Part shown: one piece after another, positions 58,700 to 64,000 of the stretch
How the letters are laid out: the number at the start of each line of letters is the position of its first letter
Position numbering within the stretch: position 1 is the stretch's first letter
NCBI GenBank assembly: GCA_030248295.1
Contig: JASANH010000539.1
Coordinates: 1 to 64,000 of the forward strand
Length of the DNA stretch: 64,000 nucleotides
Origin: Mesodorylaimus sp. YZB2_4
Lineage: Eukaryota; Nematoda; Enoplea; Dorylaimida; Dorylaimidae
Direction of reading: 5' to 3'
Translations under genes and position numbers: made by a program
Notes under the pieces: model-generated
Databases searched by the model: none
Told to the model about the DNA's origin: nothing
What the model saw: only the letters and a program-made list of their open reading frames with translations

Positions 58700-60642
58700 C
58701 AGAAGAAATGCTAGTACATCTCGATTTTTACTTTTATGCTCTGTCCAGTATATATTTTATTTTTGTGGGGTTTGCTGCAGACAGCGCAAAAAAGGAGCGA
58801 ACAGATCTCTGTTTCTACTCTCTCTTCACATAACATTACTATCTGTTTTCTTTGGGAATGTACACGCGGCCTATGCGGTAACGTGGAGGGCGTGTATATT
58901 CTCAAAGAAAACAGGTTATATACTTGAGACAATGCCAAGACAGCTACTAAATTGCAAAAAGCGCTCGTTCCGAAGAGCTGTAAAGGCGCCTTTCACATGG
59001 CTACAATAGCAAGCGATAAGAAAAAGTTAACCATGACAAGATTTTGTTTCAATTTTTTATATTCCTGTTTTGAGTGTAGCCGTCAGAGCGAAGCAGGCTT
59101 TGTCTCAGCTTAAAATTAGAGTTCCTTTGAACACCAAACGACAGTATCTTGAACAAGACTCACTATGGGGAGTGGAAGAGAATACTGATCTGCCCTGCCT
59201 GCCAAGCGTCAACCCAGTGGGTTGATGTTTCAGTCGCTGGTGCAGTCCGGGACTCTCCTTGCTCCAATCGGAGTTTTTGTCTCTTAGACTCCCTCCAACG
59301 CGCCAGGCTTAGGTTTAACCTGACAGTTCTCACAATCAGAAGAAACAGACCCGGTGGCATGCCACTGCGGCACGAGGGTCGTTTGTTTGAGGTGATGTAG
59401 TAAAGACTTCCCTGGCATCTGCTACCCGCAATTAATCAAAGTTTTCAACTAAAGGTATTGCCTCCATTTTGCACTCATCGAAAGTGATTCATATCCTGCC
59501 TTCTGCACAGACCCCAGGCAAAGTTATTGTGCCCATTACAGTAGCTGAGACCTCGGGAGGCACCAGGTAAGAGGATACAGAAGCAGACGAAGTCACTTTA
59601 CAGTGGATTTCAAGTAGATATTACACGTGCGGGTACTTCACATACACAGACATACAGCACATGACGAACGAAAATTGAGACTGGCCATGCATAAGCCGAA
59701 TCATCCAATGTCAACGCGATCCAACTAAATTTTTGAGAAATCCAGTTTTCGCTCAGTTTTCACAACGAGCTATCGATTAGGTGGCAGGTTCCGCCTACTT
59801 CTAGGCGTGCTGTGATCTCAACATCTCACCTTTCGCCTCAGGAACACGTCCTCATGTGCTCACATGGTATAAATCACAGGAGGGATAGCGTGTGTTTTTT
59901 TCATCACTGGCCCATGAAATTTATTTATACCTGCCCTTTGTGCCGTGCTATACTGTAAATGTTATGTGCTTTAAAATCTTCTTTATGATACTTCTCTCTA
60001 ATGAATGGTTTTAGAGCAGTAACCTATATCGGCAGAAATAAACCCCATCTGTCGCTATCCATTCACCACTTTGGACTCATGCTCGGATGCCATACAGGAA
60101 TACGAGGTTGGGGATGTAGTGGGTTTCATGCTCACTTACACTTGTGTACGTCACGTAACAGGTACCCCATTCCGAATTTCACTTTCCAAACCCTTCGTCA
60201 GTCAACGGCAGGCCACCAGGCATGAAATCGCTGTGCTACCCTATACGTGTGCAATTACCCAAACTCTATTCCAGAACCAGAAATTCTAGAACATAGATTG
60301 ACGAAAAATATTTCGATTAGTTGGAAAAACTAGTTTTATTGAACTCTTTGGCCATTACACGTTCTTTCGCAGAGATATACAATATCAAAAGTGAGTCAGT
60401 GATCACAACTAGGGGGTACGAATCGACCAGGATTGCGCTGTAAATTTGTAATCGCCTCATACTCGTATTTGGGTATAGAAAAACAAGTTTCCAAGAGACG
60501 AGTAGAAACGGGTGTCTGCCGCAGTCGCACCCACTCCTAAACTCTACTTCGGTCCCGACTAATCGTAAGTATTCGAGGCTCGATTCATGCACATAATTGC
60601 GACGGTGCAGCTACTTATTTTTAATTTATTCTGGTTTTTTAG
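58700..60642. other. Intergenic interval / upstream of M13 gene
   Basis: Contains the hairpin repeat at 58843-58914 and no other recognised feature. Small ORFs at 59149-59400 and 60001-60289 are unsupported. A 5' exon of the M13 protease (cytosolic tail and membrane anchor) may lie here. Confidence 0.4.
58843..58914. repeat. Palindromic hairpin repeat, copy 1
   Basis: Arms 58843-58866 and 58891-58914 (CTGTTTTCTTTGGGAATG and inverse) pair at 22 of 24 positions around a 24-base loop. The same hairpin, inverted, is at 63332-63391. Confidence 0.75.
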
Positions 60643-60656
60643 AAACATTTCCGAAA

Positions 60657-63600
60657 ATGCTTCCAGTTAAGATTATTTGGGCGCAAATGCTTCTGGCATC
60701 TGATATTTTAAGAACTATGAACGAAAGTGTAAATCCATGCGATGACTTTTACGAATTTGCTTGCGGAAATTATGTGAATAAAGTCAAATTGCCTGATGAC
60801 AAAGCATCGATGGATAATTTCGCTGAGGTCGCCCAAAGAATTAATGTTGAATTAAAGAGTGAGTGACTTGACTCGTTCACATGCAAGTGTAGTAATCTTG
60901 CTCACGGGACAAAAATGCATGTAGCGTATCTGAATGCTGTGACTTTCGCCGCTTGGGGGCGCCGAGAATTCTTTGGGGGTGTGGCTGCCCAGAAAGATCA
61001 GGGCTCTCCTTTGCTTGTTTTCGCTCGATTCGCTTCCATCTAATTGTGCTGAATTCGTGCGTAGCCACCCTGTCCGACCATTTGGCAGACCTGTGGTGCG
61101 GGCCAGGCCACGCCAGCGACTTCGATTAGCATACTCCCAAAGGGCCTCTGCGGTCGTCGCTCCATTTGGTTCATATTGGAAAAATTCACGAGCTGACGCC
61201 AGGGCAGGTGCTTGGTTTGTCTGCGGATTTGTCTGTGGGTAAGATCTAGGACGGTTGAGACATGGTCTGCACTGTGCTATGTGAAGGATCCTATCGTGCT
61301 GACTGAGTCCTTACTGCGCCATCGACAGTGGAACTGTTCGCCAGCGTAGGCATCGTAGGACCGGGTGCATTCGACCAGCAGCCAGCTGCCAGTTGCACAG
61401 AGCAGATGCAGGCACCCGTGGCGAACACGGCACACCTGAGGGCTCGTTGATGAATCGAGGTCTTAGTGATCGATACTCTGCAGGAATCAGCCTTTTTACC
61501 AGGCCTGGACTATCGAAGAACTTGGATCGCTCGCTTGAAAGTTCATCCCGAACCCGCCGGCACGTGAGCGTGAGCATCTTTCGCACGCTCACACAGCACT
61601 GAAAAAGCGGATAGCCGCCAGCCGGGAGACCCCGTGCGGCTGTATTGAAGGGACATATTGCTCTCGTATGCTGCTTCTCTTGGCCCTGAATCAGTGCGTG
61701 GGAGACAGTGGGGTGATGGTGGTAGATTTGCTGCGTCCTACCTACGTCCTACCTTTGCCACTGCAGTACAGCAGTAGCAAAGTCGAACTTGTAGGCGGAA
61801 AAACCAGACACGCCTGTAAGCACAGGAATTGAGGTTGAAACGTGCGATCTGGATGGACAGGCCAATCCGGATTGTGATAGTTGCAGCATCCTCTCTCATT
61901 GCGCTGTCGAGTTCAAGCACACAGTAGATCGATCGTGCTTGAAAATGCTTTCGATGGCTTTGTGTCTTTTTGTGGTCACTAGAGATCCGCTCGACCGTTT
62001 CGGAAGGTTTCTTGCATCATCGTGAGCAGTATAGCTGCACAGCACATATGTAACCTTACAAAACAGCGATCCTACAAAGATGGATTCCGCGCAGATTTTT
62101 GTAGCCTGTCAAGTCTGCACGGCCGCAGTAAGTTTTACTTTGACGCGTAGAGTACAGGAGTTCAGGCCGCCTAATTAATCTAGATTATTTACAGAATCAC
62201 ATTAAAAAATATAAGGAGACTTCATTGGCAATTTACAGGCTTTAAAATTTAGTTGACAGTGCCTAAAAACCTCACTTGAGTTCCCTCTCGGTATGTGTAC
62301 GAGCAGCATGGGTGCCTAATACACGTCACAACAAATTTTGATTACTCACCGATGTGTTAGAATCTTGCCTTTTGAAATTATTTTCACTGTTTTCAGTCAG
62401 TAATTTATTGGCCTTTTGCAGAACTTCTGGAAGAACCAATCTCCGACAGCGATCCCAGGTCCACTAAACTAGCTAAAACTCATTATAAAGCGTGTATGAA
62501 TGTGACGCAATTAGAGCGATTGGGCTTGGAGCCATGGAAGGCCATTATTCGAGAAGCTGGAGGTTGGCCGATGGTCATTGGGCCGAAATGGAATGGCGAC
62601 GATTACGATTGGATGAAAACGTATGCCAGGTATTATCGAGAGTATGGCGTATTGGCCATCTTTTACATCGACGTGGATACTGATACAAAAAATTCCACGC
62701 GAAGGATTTTAGCGGTGAGACGGCTTGAAAGAACTTTTACTTTCTTGGTTAGGTATTACTTTAAAAATCTGTGTTTTTGCATTACACTCCGGATAGCTTT
62801 TATGTTTCCTATCTTGTTTTGTGAGTCGTAGCTTTTCTTAGATCGACCAATGCGGCCTCGGGTTAGGAAAGAGGGAATATTATTTAGAAAAAAATCATAC
62901 CCACATTCTGAACGCTTATCGTGAGTACATGACTGGTATTGCGGTCCAGCTAGGTAAGCACAGGGAAATGTACTCAATCTTACTCAATTCCTCACGTTTC
63001 TGACGCTGTTTTAGGTGCTGATAAAAAGACGGCAGAAAAAGATGTCCAGGATGTGTTGGATTTCGAAGCTAAATTAGCCAGTGTAAGGCAGCAGACTGGA
63101 GGGGCAGGGAGAAGCTCGCGGTTAATTTGCGACTTTTTTCAGATATTGGTAAGAGATGAAGACAGAACGAATTTTACGGAGCTGTATAATATCACTACAG
63201 TGGGAGAATTGAAAAAGATGTTCCCCAGAGTAAGCAGGAGTAAATAATAAATTTGTTGATTCTTTCTTTGGATAAATATATCCAAATTTTTTTATCAATA
63301 TCTCGCTTGTGAAAAGATATATATATATAGCCTGTTTTCTTTGAGAATACACGTCTTTCACGTGCCGCGTGTACATTCCCACAGAAAACAGATAGTAGGT
63401 ACTGATATGAATATGGATATGATTCCGATACCGATATCGATTAGATATAAATAGACGTGGATATGGACATAAACAATAGTCAAAACGCCTCAAAATAGCA
63501 GACATCAGAACTGTTTCCCTAAAAACAGTCACAAAATGCGTAAGATTTAAATTTGCTGCGTTGTCATAAATATGAATTAAAAAATTGAACAAGAACGGAT

Positions 63601-64000
63601 ACCTGTACCCGTCGCCGCAAACCCAAACCCGTGCACATACACGCCGGGTACTGGCGGGTATGGGTATGGGTACGGGACGGGTATCCATGCAGCACTCTGG
63701 GATAGAGCCAAAGCATCCTTCTGGCAAATAATGTACTAAATGACAATTATGGAACTAGATATGCATAGATGAAACTGCCCTCCAGTCTGCCCAGTTCCAT
63801 CTATGTATATCTCCATAAACGCGTGCAATAACAGAGTTTAACATGCTGTACTGTATATGAAAGGGATGACTTGATGTCTAGTCCTTCGACTTGTGTGTAC
63901 GTGACACAATCTTGAAATATGGGTACTCACGTTTACGATCTGGGTTATGCTAACCAATGCACATGATTTCAGATTCCTCTGCACATATTTTTCGATGACA
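60657..64000 (+). CDS. Neprilysin-family (M13) metallopeptidase, N-terminal part
   Basis: Zinc endopeptidase of the neprilysin/ECE family, normally a type II membrane or secreted enzyme that degrades small peptides. Exons: at least 60643-60858, then 62422-62714, 62842-62953, 63015-63082, 63143-63229 and 63973 onward; frame is kept throughout. Diagnostic stretches are NPCDDFYEFACGNYVNKVKL, LEEPISDSD, HYKACMN, EAGGWPMVIG, KNSTRRILA, CGLGLGKREYYL, VQDVLDFEAKLAS and NFTELYNITTVGELKKMFP. The catalytic HExxH domain lies past the window edge. The ATG at 60657 is the first in the visible exon but follows an acceptor (TTTTTTAG), so the true start with signal anchor is probably upstream. Intron 1 (1.56 kb) holds a solo LTR. 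Confidence 0.9.
60935..61598 (+). repeat. Solo LTR with 5-bp target duplication
   Basis: Starts TGCTGTG and ends CACAGCA, perfect 7-base inverted termini with TG...CA ends, flanked on both sides by CTGAA (60930-60934, 61599-61603). It is 664 bases and similar throughout to 20892-21622. It lies in sense in intron 1 of the M13 gene. Confidence 0.82.
63332..63391. repeat. Palindromic hairpin repeat, copy 2
   Basis: Arms 63332-63353 and 63368-63391 carry the same CTGTTTTCTTTGAGAAT words as 58843-58914, in inverted overall order. Lies in an M13 intron. Confidence 0.72.
63594..63690. repeat. GGGTAT/GGGTAC-rich inverted repeat
   Basis: ACGGATACCTGTACCCG at the left and CGGGACGGGTATCCATG at the right are inverted around reiterated GGGTA units. 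It resembles a small version of the GGGTC-array element at 40797-41980. Confidence 0.5.

Noticed and set aside
59149..59400. ORF with moderately GC-rich sequence
   Set aside because: No domain, no splice context, and it resembles decayed repeat sequence.
63122..63727. 201-codon minus-strand ORF
   Set aside because: It runs antisense through an M13 exon and the simple-sequence and hairpin repeats; composition is repeat-driven.

Overview
The window is nuclear DNA of an invertebrate animal. Genes are split by many short GT-AG introns (mostly 50-100 bases), coding exons are sparse, and about half the window is diverged transposon sequence. A nematode, perhaps outside the well-studied Caenorhabditis-like groups, is my best guess. 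The supports are a possible FLP-21-like RFamide precursor, a chemoreceptor-like intronless GPCR, and starts preceded directly by splice acceptors. Tardigrade or another small-genome invertebrate is not excluded.

Layout. 1-2450: 3' part of a Polinton-type DNA polymerase B gene with six short introns. 5507-5818 (-): a probable RFamide neuropeptide precursor. 9054-10108: one small inverted-repeat transposon nested in another. 10544-12906 (+): a Transformer-2 type SR splicing factor. 13330-14942: a SINE and two non-autonomous elements. 15626-20602 and 25679-29599 (+): two tandem SLC17-family anion transporters. Between them, 22344-24896 (-): a fused CitE-type acyl-CoA lyase and double-hotdog (mesaconyl-CoA-hydratase-like) enzyme. 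30676-30930 (+): a candidate secreted peptide. 31197-37433 (-): a divergent STAT. 39223-40175 (-): a short KCTD/BTB protein. 43253-46702 (-): ethanolamine-phosphate cytidylyltransferase. 52260-53204 (+): a chemoreceptor-like GPCR that starts inside a transposon inverted repeat. 54167-56322 (+): ALG2 mannosyltransferase. 57245-58699 (+): a peptide-receptor-like GPCR. 60657 to the window end (+): the N-terminal part of a neprilysin-family (M13) protease.

The exon models given for tra2, both SLC17 genes, the lyase-hydratase, KCTD, PCYT2 and ALG2 each sum to a whole number of codons and keep frame at every junction. The STAT 5' half and the M13 first exon are incomplete.

How the genes relate. 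Most are unrelated housekeeping or signalling genes. The suggestive grouping is the metabolic trio at 15.6-29.6 kb: two organic-anion transporters flank a probably mitochondrial lyase-hydratase fusion that could convert a C5-dicarboxylyl-CoA (mesaconyl-, or alternatively itaconyl-type) into glyoxylate plus propionyl-CoA, or pyruvate plus acetyl-CoA. I consider this fusion the most interesting item here. Mobile elements include three tRNA-derived SINE types with target-site duplications, a solo LTR with a 5-bp duplication, several MITEs with terminal inverted repeats, and a repeated 60-70 base hairpin family.
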